Shown in pieces: positions 7,498-14,569 of a stretch of 50,086 bases of DNA. Made by a program: the position numbers and the translations under genes. Source of the stretch: Plastoroseomonas hellenica. Lineage in GTDB: Bacteria; Pseudomonadota; Alphaproteobacteria; Acetobacterales; Acetobacteraceae. Position 1 is the stretch's first letter, and each line of letters begins with the position of its first letter. The notes below the pieces were generated by a model. The model ran no database searches and was not told the origin of the DNA. It was given only the letters and a program-made list of their open reading frames with translations. The DNA lies in NCBI RefSeq assembly GCF_018129085.1, contig NZ_JAAGBB010000044.1, forward strand, positions 1 to 50,086, read 5' to 3'.

Positions 7498-8481
7498 TCA
7501 TTGCGGCTGGATGCCGGCAGCGCGCAGCACGCCCTGCCAGCGCTCCATCTCCGCCGCGACATAGCGTTGCGCATCCGCGGGGCTATTGCCGAGGATGGTT
7601 TCGGCGCCGAGCTCCGTCAGCCGTTGGCGCAGCGCGGGCTCGGCCAATGCTGCGGCGATCGCCTGCTGCATGCCATCGATGATCGGCTGCGGCGTGCCGC
7701 GCGGCGCCAGCACGCCCTGCCAGACGCTGAAGGCGGCGGCGGGGAAGCCGACCTCGCCGATGGTCGGCACGTCCGGCATCACCGCGCTGCGCCGTGCGGA
7801 GGAAACGGCGAGCGCGCGGGCCTGGCCGGTCGTCGCCAGCGGGAAGGCGGTGATGCCGGCGTCGTAGAGCATGTGCAGCCGGCCCGCGATCAGGTCCTGC
7901 ATGGCGGGCGCGCTGCCGCGATAGGGCACTTCCTGCATCTGCAGCCCGGCCGCCTGGAGAAACAGCAGGCTGACGAGCTGCAGGGCGCCGCCGGAGCCGG
8001 CGCTGGCATAGGTCAGCGCATTCGGCTGCGCTCGCGCCAGCGCCACCAGCCCGGCAACGTCGCGCGCCGGCAGGTCGTTCGGCACCAGCAGCACCATCGG
8101 GCTCTCGGCGATGATGCTGACCGGCACCAGGTCGGTCGCCGGGTCGTAGTCGAGCCGGGTGTAGAGGCTGCGGTTCACCGCATGGCCGGTGTTGGTGAAC
8201 AGGAAGGTGGCGCCGTCCGGTGCCGATTTCGCCGCGGCGGAGGCGCCGATATTGCCGCCGGCGCCGGTCCGGTTCTCGACCACCACGCGCTGCGGCAGGC
8301 GCTGGGACAGGGCGTCGGCCAGCACCCGGGCGATGACGTCGGTGGGCCCGCCCGCGGCATAAGGCAGGATCATGCGGATCGGCCGCGTCGGCCAGTCGGC
8401 GCCCTGCGCACGCGCCAGGCGCGGCGCGGTGAGCGCGAGGCCGGCGGCGAAGGCGGCGCGACGACGGATGGGCTGATGCAT
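7498..8481 (-). CDS. Tripartite tricarboxylate transporter receptor (Bug/TctC), first gene of the operon
   Basis: 327 residues. Twin-arginine-like signal MHQPIRRRAAFAAGLALTAPRLARAQ, then 'WPTRPIRMILPYAAGGPTD' and the ligand loop NRTGAGGNIG near residue 70. Typical Bug/TctC receptor (PF03401), clearly divergent from copies 1 and 2. It is the promoter-proximal gene of the leftward operon, directly facing iclR across a 133-base intergenic region that carries a perfect palindrome. It is therefore probably controlled by that regulator. Confidence 0.88.
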   Translation of the reverse strand: MHQPIRRRAAFAAGLALTAPRLARAQGADWPTRPIRMILPYAAGGPTDVIARVLADALSQRLPQRVVVENRTGAGGNIGASAAAKSAPDGATFLFTNTGHAVNRSLYTRLDYDPATDLVPVSIIAESPMVLLVPNDLPARDVAGLVALARAQPNALTYASAGSGGALQLVSLLFLQAAGLQMQEVPYRGSAPAMQDLIAGRLHMLYDAGITAFPLATTGQARALAVSSARRSAVMPDVPTIGEVGFPAAAFSVWQGVLAPRGTPQPIIDGMQQAIAAALAEPALRQRLTELGAETILGNSPADAQRYVAAEMERWQGVLRAAGIQPQ

Positions 8482-8540
8482 GACGGCGCTTCCTCACGAC
8501 GCTGCCGCGAACCCCGGGGAGCGCGGCAATATTTCTATTG

Positions 8541-8559
8541 AGTAGAATTTAATTCTACT
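8541..8559. promoter_or_regulatory. 19-bp perfect palindrome between iclR and the Bug operon
   Basis: AGTAGAATT, one central T, then AATTCTACT: a perfect 9-1-9 inverted repeat in an AT-rich patch of an otherwise GC-rich intergenic region. A second partial palindrome, AGAATTCT, follows at 8564-8571. The position is between two divergent starts (8481 and 8615). This is what an IclR-family operator would look like, controlling both the regulator and the catabolic operon. Confidence 0.7.
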
Positions 8560-8614
8560 ATACAGAATTCTATGCGCCCAAGGCCTTGGCGTCAACACCA
8601 AGAAGGGAGAGACG

Positions 8615-9373
8615 ATGTCCGACGCTCCACCCCGCCGCCGCGGCCGCCCTGCCCGCGATGCCGCACCTGCGCCGACGGGTCCGGGGGTCGAGGCGGTGGA
8701 GCGCGCGCTGTCGCTGCTGGAGGCCTTCTCAGACGACACGCCCCGCCTGACATTGGCGGAACTGGCGGCGCGCAGCGGCTTCTATCCCAGCACCGTGCTG
8801 CGGCTGGCGGCCTCCCTCGACCGCTTCGGCTATATGCACCGCGACGCGGATGGGCGGTTCCGCCTGGGGCCGAAGCCGCTCCGCCTCGGCACGCTCTATC
8901 GCAACACCTTCGACCTCGCCGCGCATGTCCGCCCGACGCTGGCGCGCCTGGTGGAGCGCAGCGGCGAGACCGCGGCCTTCTATGTGCGGGAAGGCGATCA
9001 CCGCATCTGCCTCTATCGCAACAACGCCCCGCGCCTGATCCGTCCGCATCTGGAGGAAGGCGCGGCCTTGCCGCTCGACCGTGGTGCCAGCGCCCATGTG
9101 CTGATGGCCTATGCGGGGGCGGAGGGCGCGCGCTTCGACGCGATCCGCGCCGGGCAGGCGGCGATGTCCATGGGCGAACGCGATCCGGAGGTCGCCGCCA
9201 TCGCCGCACCGGTCTTCGGTCGTGATGGCCGCTGCCTTGGCGCGCTCAACCTCACCGGGCCGCGCAGCCGCTTCGGTGAGGAAGCCTGCGCACGCCATGC
9301 CGCGGTGATCCTGGAGGAGGCGCGGGCGCTGTCGCGCCGGCTGGGTGGCCAATACAACGGACCGGTCGCTTGA
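8615..9373 (+). CDS. IclR family transcriptional regulator
   Basis: 252 residues. A short Pro/Arg-rich leader (1-22) is followed by a winged HTH at about residues 24-85; the recognition helix is 'YPSTVLRLAASLDR' (57-70). The GAF-like IclR effector domain covers about 95-250. 'GAALPLDRGASAHVLMAY' is the standard effector-pocket segment. Strong ribosome binding site (GGGAGAG) before the ATG. It is divergent from the Bug-lyase-CoA-transferase operon and is therefore its likely ligand-responsive regulator. The ligand is presumably the transported acid or a catabolite; this is inference from position. Confidence 0.9.
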   Translation: MSDAPPRRRGRPARDAAPAPTGPGVEAVERALSLLEAFSDDTPRLTLAELAARSGFYPSTVLRLAASLDRFGYMHRDADGRFRLGPKPLRLGTLYRNTFDLAAHVRPTLARLVERSGETAAFYVREGDHRICLYRNNAPRLIRPHLEEGAALPLDRGASAHVLMAYAGAEGARFDAIRAGQAAMSMGERDPEVAAIAAPVFGRDGRCLGALNLTGPRSRFGEEACARHAAVILEEARALSRRLGGQYNGPVA

Positions 9374-9381
9374 CCGGTCCG
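9358..9381 (+). terminator. Hairpin at the end of iclR
   Basis: A perfect 10-bp stem (CGGACCGGTC at 9358-9367 pairs with 9372-9381) closed by GCTT and spanning the iclR stop codon. There is no T-tract, so it would be a weak or Rho-assisted terminator, or an mRNA 3'-end stabiliser. Confidence 0.55.
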
Positions 9382-9382
9382 A

Positions 9383-9475
9383 GGCCGCGAATGCGGCCCG
9401 CCGGTCGTCCGGCGTCACGCCGGAGGCGTGCTATTCGCACGACGCCAAGGGCGGCGGATGCCGCCCGCCGGGCGT
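9383..9475 (-). repeat. Structured intergenic repeat, copy C (reverse orientation)
   Basis: Read on the minus strand this has the same plan as the two other copies. Hairpin 1 has an ATCC loop and 7-bp stem (plus-strand 9449-9455 with 9460-9466) followed by CTTGGC. About 60 bases later hairpin 2 follows (9383-9388 with 9393-9398; minus-strand loop ATTC), then CTCGGA. Between them lie two further hairpins (9409-9414 with 9418-9423; 9427-9431 with 9437-9441). Stem 1 differs in sequence from copies A and B but still pairs. Another stem (9483-9506) lies just to the right. It fills the gap between iclR and the dehydrogenase. Confidence 0.6.
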
Positions 9476-9601
9476 CGGGGGGCCTTGATCGCGTCAGCGA
9501 TCGAGGCAGCAAGTTAGGAGAGTGACGCCGGCGGCGCCGCGGGCTTCAATCGCGGCGGGGAGGGCAGGCAGCCGCGCGGCGGCGATTTGGGGGAGTGCGC
9601 G

Positions 9602-10546
9602 ATGCGCCAGGTTCTCGTGGTGAAATCCGGCGGCGCTGCGGCGCTGCCCGAATGGCAGGCCGCCTTCGCCGCCTGCGCCCCCGATCTCGAGCTCCGCTGG
9701 TGGGATGATCCCACCCTCGATCCCGCCGCCGTCGATTTCGCGCTGGTCTGGGACCCGGAGCCGGGGCGGCTCGCGCAATTGCCGAACCTCAAGGTCATCT
9801 TCGGCTCCGGCGCCGGCGTCGATGCCATCATCGCCGATCCCGACCTGCCGCGGCATCTGCCGCTGGTGCGCATGGGGGTCGAAGGCGCGGCGCAGCGCAT
9901 GGGCGAATATGCCTGCTGGGCGGCGCTCAGCCTGCTGCGCGGTACCAGGCGGCTGGCGATCGCGCAGGCCGAAGCGCGCTGGGACTATTTCGAGCCGGAC
10001 TTCACCGCACGGGAGAAGGTGGTCGGCATCATGGGCCTCGGCGTCATGGGCACGCGCGCCGCCGAGATGCTGGGGGGAATCGGCTTCCCGGTGATCGGCT
10101 GGTCACGCACGCCGAAGGTGCTGCCGGGGGTCGAGAGCTTTGCGGGGGATGCAGCGCGGGACGCCTTCCTCGCCAAGGCCGATATCCTGGTGGTGCTGCT
10201 GCCGGCGACCGAGGCGACGCGCGGCCTGATCGCGGCGCCGCTGCTGGCGCGCGTGAAGCCCGGCACCGGCCTGATCCATGCCGGGCGCGGCAGCCAGGCG
10301 GTGGTCGACGACGTGCTGGCGGCGCTCGATTCCGGCCAGCTCGGCGGCGCCGTCATCGACGTCTTCGAGCAGGAGCCGCTGCCGGCCGATAGCCCGGCCT
10401 GGCAGCATCCCAGGCTGACCGTGACGCCGCATGTCGCGAGCCTGCCGAGCCGGCGGGAACGCGCTGCCCATGTCGCGACCTGCATCGCCGCCTTCCGCCG
10501 GGGCGACGCGCTGCCGAACCTCTATGACCACGGCCGCGGCTATTGA
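9602..10546 (+). CDS. ghrA: Glyoxylate/hydroxypyruvate reductase A-like D-2-hydroxyacid dehydrogenase
   Basis: 314 residues from the ATG giving MRQVLVVKSGG, preceded by a GGGGGAG ribosome binding site; a TTG 15 bases upstream is less likely. NAD(P)-dependent D-isomer 2-hydroxyacid dehydrogenase. The Rossmann segment begins at 'VVGIMGLGVMGTRAAEML' (about 140-158). The catalytic set is an Arg in 'HAGRGSQAV', a Glu in 'FEQEPLP' and a His in 'VTPHVAS'. It should reduce glyoxylate or hydroxypyruvate, or oxidise the corresponding 2-hydroxyacid, in the cytoplasm. The 'R' of the catalytic loop and the short 'WQHP' segment place it with GhrA rather than SerA. The substrate range is not certain. Confidence 0.82.
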   Translation: MRQVLVVKSGGAAALPEWQAAFAACAPDLELRWWDDPTLDPAAVDFALVWDPEPGRLAQLPNLKVIFGSGAGVDAIIADPDLPRHLPLVRMGVEGAAQRMGEYACWAALSLLRGTRRLAIAQAEARWDYFEPDFTAREKVVGIMGLGVMGTRAAEMLGGIGFPVIGWSRTPKVLPGVESFAGDAARDAFLAKADILVVLLPATEATRGLIAAPLLARVKPGTGLIHAGRGSQAVVDDVLAALDSGQLGGAVIDVFEQEPLPADSPAWQHPRLTVTPHVASLPSRRERAAHVATCIAAFRRGDALPNLYDHGRGY

Positions 10547-10576
10547 TGACGGTAGCGTGACATTTTCCGTCTTTTC

Positions 10577-10586
10577 ATTTCGAAAT
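10577..10586. promoter_or_regulatory. AT-rich promoter-like patch before the C58-type protease gene
   Basis: The 89 bases between 10546 and 10636 contain an unusually AT-rich stretch (about 10560-10600) with the 10-bp palindrome ATTTCGAAAT at 10577-10586 and AATCGATT just after it (10584-10591). It is the only low-GC segment for kilobases, so promoter or operator activity is likely. No clear -35/-10 pair could be assigned. Confidence 0.35.
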
Positions 10587-10635
10587 CGATTCGCTATGCC
10601 GCGGGCCGCGTTTCAGCTCCGGGATACGATCAACC

Positions 10636-11337
10636 ATGCCGATGAATGTGCTGCAGCAGGCCGCCGACAGGCTCGGCTACCTGGTCTATGCGATGAATCA
10701 AGCAGACTCGGCGCCGCTGGCCGAGGATGAGAATGGGGAGGTGGCGCCGGGCCCCTGGGGCCATGTGCTGGGTGGATACTGCGTCGGCATCAGCACGCGC
10801 TGGATCGCCCTTCGCTACGCGGCCCATGACTATCCCTTCGAGAAGGCCACGAAGATCGCCTCCATCGACTGGCAGGCGACGCGTGACCACAACGTCCATG
10901 GCCAGGCCAAGCAGGGCAATCCGTCCTTCCCCGAGAAATACAAGGCGGTGTTCGGTCAGTACGGCCTGCAACTGAATCTGGGGGCCGTCACCGCGGTCAA
11001 GGCAGCGATGAGCGGGCCGATCCTGAAGCGGGCGGGGCTGATGGCCGAAGGCTGCCACTTCATCCGCATGGCCGGGACGGGCGGCGCCCATGCCGTCGCA
11101 ATGGCGAACCAGGGCGCCCATGGCTGGCGCTTCTTTGATCCCAATTTCGGGCATTTCCGGCTGCCCGATGCGAATGCCTTCGACGGTTTCATCGACTGGT
11201 TCATGATCCACAGCGGCTACCGGCAAAACGGCTTCCTGTCGCGACGCCTCGAGGTGGTGCACATCAACCCACCGCCCTATACGGGCGCCAGCTTCGCCTC
11301 CGTCATGAAGATCCTGACCAACAAGCTCGACCGCTGA
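10636..11337 (+). CDS. YopT-type (C58-like) cysteine protease domain protein
   Basis: 233 residues, no signal peptide and no membrane segment. Three blocks match the catalytic elements of peptidase family C58 (YopT, AvrPphB). These are C49 in 'GGYCVGISTRWI', H152 in 'GGAHAVAM' and D168 in 'FFDPNFGHF'. The His-Asp distance is 16 residues and Cys-His is 103; in YopT the triad is C139-H258-D274 (119 and 16). YopT cleaves prenylated Rho GTPases and AvrPphB cleaves kinases; C58-like domains also occur in polymorphic toxins. The gene stands alone behind an AT-rich promoter-like patch. ATG 10636 is used; ATG 10642 is possible. Fold and triad are inferred from motifs, and the role (effector, toxin or housekeeping protease) is open. 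Confidence 0.6.
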   Translation: MPMNVLQQAADRLGYLVYAMNQADSAPLAEDENGEVAPGPWGHVLGGYCVGISTRWIALRYAAHDYPFEKATKIASIDWQATRDHNVHGQAKQGNPSFPEKYKAVFGQYGLQLNLGAVTAVKAAMSGPILKRAGLMAEGCHFIRMAGTGGAHAVAMANQGAHGWRFFDPNFGHFRLPDANAFDGFIDWFMIHSGYRQNGFLSRRLEVVHINPPPYTGASFASVMKILTNKLDR

Positions 11338-11351
11338 CTGCCCTTGCCTCC

Positions 11352-11378
11352 CGCGCCGGACGGGCCATGTCCGGCGCG
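11352..11378 (+). terminator. 10-bp hairpin between the protease and the Coq7-like gene
   Basis: CGCGCCGGAC (11352-11361) pairs perfectly with 11369-11378 around a 7-base loop. It starts 14 bases after the protease stop codon and has no T-tract. The ATG at 11367 begins in the loop and ends in the right arm, while ATG 11379 follows directly after the stem. So it either ends the upstream transcript or hides the downstream start. Confidence 0.5.
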
Positions 11379-11915
11379 ATGGAAGAGCGTGTCTCCACGC
11401 CCGACTATGCGCCGCCGGCCTGGCTGGTGGCCGAGCTCCGCGCCGCCCATGCCGGGGAAGCGGGCAGCGCCGCGCTGTGCCGCGGCATCCTGGCGGTGGC
11501 GCGGAACGCCGTAGTGATCGACGGCGCGCGGCGGCAGTGCCGCGCCGCGGATAGTCACATGGACATGCTGGAGAGCATGCTGCCGCCAGGCGTGCGCAGC
11601 CGGCTGCTGCTCTTCTGCGGCGGCGTCGCCTGGCTCGCCGGCGCCCTGCCGGCATTGGCCAGCGCCGGCGCGGCCCAGGCCGCGCGCGGTGCCGCGGCCG
11701 GCGCGGTGGAGCGGTGCTACCGCACGCAGATCGGGCGGCTGCACGGCGCCGATGCGCATTCCGTGCTCGGCGCCACTCTGGAGCATTGCCGGGAGGAGAC
11801 CGCCATCTGCGGCAAGGTGACCGAGGCTGATCGGGCTGGCTTCATGGCCCGCCGCTGGGCAGGGCTGGTCGGCGCCGGCACGGCGGCAGCGATGGCGCTG
11901 GCCCGCCGGATCTGA
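11367..11915 (+). CDS. Coq7-like (demethoxyubiquinone hydroxylase family) protein, metal site degenerate
   Basis: 182 residues, close to the usual Coq7 length. The opening 'ELRAAHAGEAGSAALCRGILAVAR' (23-46) is the Coq7/UbiF-replacement signature (RxDHAGExGA...GQLAVAR). E31 and E115 ('AVERCY') occupy ligand positions. The first ExxH has Ala at 61 with H64, and the second has E144 but Ile at 147, so one Glu and one His ligand of the diiron centre are missing. Two hydrophobic segments (about 80-111 and 165-180) could bind the membrane. Coq7 hydroxylates demethoxyubiquinone; this copy may be inactive in that reaction or have another role. The start could also be ATG 11379, beyond a hairpin. Confidence 0.55.
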   Translation: MSGAMEERVSTPDYAPPAWLVAELRAAHAGEAGSAALCRGILAVARNAVVIDGARRQCRAADSHMDMLESMLPPGVRSRLLLFCGGVAWLAGALPALASAGAAQAARGAAAGAVERCYRTQIGRLHGADAHSVLGATLEHCREETAICGKVTEADRAGFMARRWAGLVGAGTAAAMALARRI

Positions 11916-11929
11916 CCGGCGCTGGCCGT

Positions 11930-12634
11930 TCAGCCGCCCGGCAGCGCGACGGCGGTATCCGCCGGCAGCTTTACCTTCTTCACCGCATCCGCCGCGCGCC
12001 AGAGATACCAGGCCGCGACCGAGCGCCAGGGCGACCAGGCCTCGCCGATCGCGGCCAGCTCCTTGGGCTTCGGTTGGGCGTCGAGCCCGGCCGCGACCCG
12101 CCAGCCGTCGCGCACGCCGAAATCATCGACCGGCAGGATGTCCGGCCGCCCCAGCGTGAACATCAGCAGCATCTCCACCGTCCAGCGCCCGACGCCGCGG
12201 ATCGCGGTCAGCCGCTCGATCAGCGTGTCGTCGGGGATGCGCGCGGAAGCGCGACGGGACGGCACCAGCCCGCCCGCCGTCTTCTCCGCGATGTCGCGGA
12301 TCGCCGCGATCTTGGAACCCGAGAAGCCGCATGCGCGGAGCGCCGCCGGATCGGCCGCCAGCACCGAAGTCGCGGACGGGAAGGGTTCCTCGGGGAATAG
12401 CGCGATGAAGCGGCCCAGGATCGCTTCCGCCGCGCGCCCATGCACCTGCTGATGGGCGATCGATCGCACCAGCGCCTCATAGGGCTCGCGCCGTACCGGG
12501 CGCATGGTGCAGGGCCCGATCTGCCGGATCACCCGCTTCAACACCGGATCGCGCCGGAGATGCGTGAGCGCCGCGGCATTGGCGACCAGCGGCAGCGCGC
12601 GGGGGGTATGAGGCGCGAGCGCCGTGACGGCCAT
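11930..12634 (-). CDS. DNA-3-methyladenine glycosylase II family (AlkA-like)
   Basis: 234 residues. HhH-GPD base-excision glycosylase: helix-hairpin-helix 'LTAIRGVGRWTVEM' (142-155) followed by the aspartate pair D170/D171 in 'PVDDFGVR', one of which is the catalytic residue. 'SIAHQQVHGRAAEAILGR' (58-75) is the conserved helix before it. It removes alkylated purines from DNA in the cytoplasm. Length matches the short bacterial/archaeal AlkA type without the N-terminal domain of E. coli AlkA. It is convergent with the Coq7-like gene (14 bases apart). Confidence 0.87.
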   Translation of the reverse strand: MAVTALAPHTPRALPLVANAAALTHLRRDPVLKRVIRQIGPCTMRPVRREPYEALVRSIAHQQVHGRAAEAILGRFIALFPEEPFPSATSVLAADPAALRACGFSGSKIAAIRDIAEKTAGGLVPSRRASARIPDDTLIERLTAIRGVGRWTVEMLLMFTLGRPDILPVDDFGVRDGWRVAAGLDAQPKPKELAAIGEAWSPWRSVAAWYLWRAADAVKKVKLPADTAVALPGG

Positions 12635-12728
12635 GGGGACACCGAATCAGAAGGGGCGGGGCCGGCGACCTTAGGCGACGGTCCGACGCCGCGAGAACCC
12701 CTGTCGCTTCGCTCTCGCCCAAATCACC

Positions 12729-14006
12729 TCATCGGAACACCAGGTTCGGCAGGGCGAGCGTGAAGGCCGGGACATAGGTGATGATCATGAGGCAGGCGAA
12801 GACCACCGCGATGAAGACCAGCAGCGGCCGCATCATGCGGTCGATGCCGATGCCGGCAACCTGGGCCGCGGCGAAGAGGTTCACGCCGAAGGGCGGCGTG
12901 ATCATGCCGAGTGCGAGGTTCACCACCATGATCGTGCCGAAATGCACGCCGTCGATGCCGAGCCGCTGCGCTGCTTCGGCCAGGATCGGGCCGAGCACGA
13001 TGATGCTGGCGCTGGTCTCGACGAACATGCCGACGACGAAGAGGAAGAGGTTGACCGCGAGCAGGTACATCGCCGGCCCGTCGAAGGTCGTCGCCAGCCA
13101 TTCCGCCGCCGCGTCCGGCACGCCCTGGCGGTTCAGCAGGTAGGAGAACAGCGCGGCGCAGGCGATGATGAACATGATCACCGCGCTGCTGATCACCGAC
13201 TTGCGGAAGATCGGATAAAGGTCCTGCGGCCTGATCTCCCGGTGGAAGACCATGCCGACCAGGATCGCATAGGCGACCGCGATCACACTCGCTTCCGTCG
13301 GCGTCGTGACGCCGCCATAGATGCCGCCCAGCACCACCACCGGCATCAGCAGCGCGAAGCCCGCCTGCCGTGTCGCCGCGAGGAGAGGCAGGCGTCCTTC
13401 GCCATCCCGCTTGCCCCAGCCGCGGATCCGGCACCAGACCAGCACCGTCGCGATCAACGCGCCGCCGATCAGGAAGCCCGGCCCGAAGCCCGCGATGAAC
13501 AGTTCCGGGATCGAGGTCTGCGTGGTGACGCCGTAGAGGATCATCGGGATGGAGGGCGGGATGATGACGCCGAGCTCGGCCGCCGTCGCCTGCAGCGCGG
13601 CGGCGAAGCCCACGGGGTAGCCGTGCCGCACCAGTGCCGGGATCATGATGGTGCCGATCGCGAAGGTGGTCGCGACCGAGGAGCCGCTGATCGCGGCGAA
13701 GATCATGCAGGTCACGATGCAGGTCGCGGGCAGGCCGCCCTGCACGCCGCCCACGATCGATTTCGCGAATTCCACCAGCCGGCGGGAGATGCCGCCGACA
13801 TCCATCAGGTTGCCGGCCAGGATGAAGAAGGGGATGGCGGCGAGCGGGAACTTGTCGAGCGCCACATAGATCTGCTGCGCGGCGATGATCAGCGGGAAGC
13901 GGGTGAACCATTCGATGCCGATGATGGAGGCGACGCCGATCGCGATCGCGACCGGCACGCTGGCGGCGAAGAGCACCAGCATGACGGTGACCATGACACT
14001 CGTCAT
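12729..14006 (-). CDS. dctM: TRAP transporter large permease DctM
   Basis: 425 residues with about 12 hydrophobic segments; full-length DctM (PF06808). Typical blocks are 'FILAGNLMDVGGISRRLVEF', 'IFAAISGSSVATTFAIG' and 'IIPPSIPMILYG'. The ATG overlaps the dctQ stop by four bases (ATGA at 14003-14006). It forms the sodium- or proton-coupled channel subunit of a TRAP carboxylate importer together with DctQ and DctP. It is the last gene of the leftward seven-gene unit. Confidence 0.93.
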   Translation of the reverse strand: MTSVMVTVMLVLFAASVPVAIAIGVASIIGIEWFTRFPLIIAAQQIYVALDKFPLAAIPFFILAGNLMDVGGISRRLVEFAKSIVGGVQGGLPATCIVTCMIFAAISGSSVATTFAIGTIMIPALVRHGYPVGFAAALQATAAELGVIIPPSIPMILYGVTTQTSIPELFIAGFGPGFLIGGALIATVLVWCRIRGWGKRDGEGRLPLLAATRQAGFALLMPVVVLGGIYGGVTTPTEASVIAVAYAILVGMVFHREIRPQDLYPIFRKSVISSAVIMFIIACAALFSYLLNRQGVPDAAAEWLATTFDGPAMYLLAVNLFLFVVGMFVETSASIIVLGPILAEAAQRLGIDGVHFGTIMVVNLALGMITPPFGVNLFAAAQVAGIGIDRMMRPLLVFIAVVFACLMIITYVPAFTLALPNLVFR

Positions 14007-14566
14007 ACGGCGGCCTCCAGTTCCTCGGAACGGCGGTCCAGGAATTGCGCGAGGGCACCGAGCGCGGCGAAGACCGCGCCGACGGGGATCGCGGCATAGC
14101 CCCAGGCGATCGAGACCTCGAGCCCCGCCATTTCCTGGAACTGGACCCGTTCGGCCATGATCCAGCCGAACCAGAACAGCACCGCCATGAGCGTGAGACT
14201 CATCGCCAGCGCCGCCGCTTCCAGCCCGCGCCGCAGCGCGCCGGAGGCGAGGCGGTGCGCGATGTCGATCGAGACCAGCGCACCGGTGCGGACCGCGACG
14301 GCGAGGCCCAGCATCGCCATCCAGATCAGTGCCGTGCGGACCAGCGCTTCCGACCAGACGGAGGGTGTCTCGGTCGCGAAGCGCGCGACCACCTGCCACA
14401 GCCCGGCGAAGACGGCGACGGCCAGCGCCGCGCAGGCGATGACGGTCGCAGCCGCGGTGCCGATGCGGTCGAGCGCCAGCAGCGGGCGGGCGAGCCGCGC
14501 GCCACCGAAGGCAAGCGCCAGCGTCGCCACGACGGCGCCGGCCGCAATCCAGAGCAGTGGTGTCAT
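14003..14566 (-). CDS. dctQ: TRAP transporter small permease DctQ
   Basis: 187 residues, slightly long for DctQ, with four central membrane helices and one extra N-terminal hydrophobic segment. The conserved 'W..E.....LIWMAMLGLAVAVRTGALVSIDI' core is present (PF04290). It is 3 bases downstream of dctP and overlaps dctM by four bases. It is the small membrane subunit linking the binding protein to DctM. Confidence 0.9.
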   Translation of the reverse strand: MTPLLWIAAGAVVATLALAFGGARLARPLLALDRIGTAAATVIACAALAVAVFAGLWQVVARFATETPSVWSEALVRTALIWMAMLGLAVAVRTGALVSIDIAHRLASGALRRGLEAAALAMSLTLMAVLFWFGWIMAERVQFQEMAGLEVSIAWGYAAIPVGAVFAALGALAQFLDRRSEELEAAV

Positions 14567-14569
14567 CGA

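Noticed and set aside
9358-9506. CRISPR array, because of the many evenly spaced palindromes
   Set aside because: The hairpins differ in sequence, there are no identical repeats with unique spacers and no cas genes.
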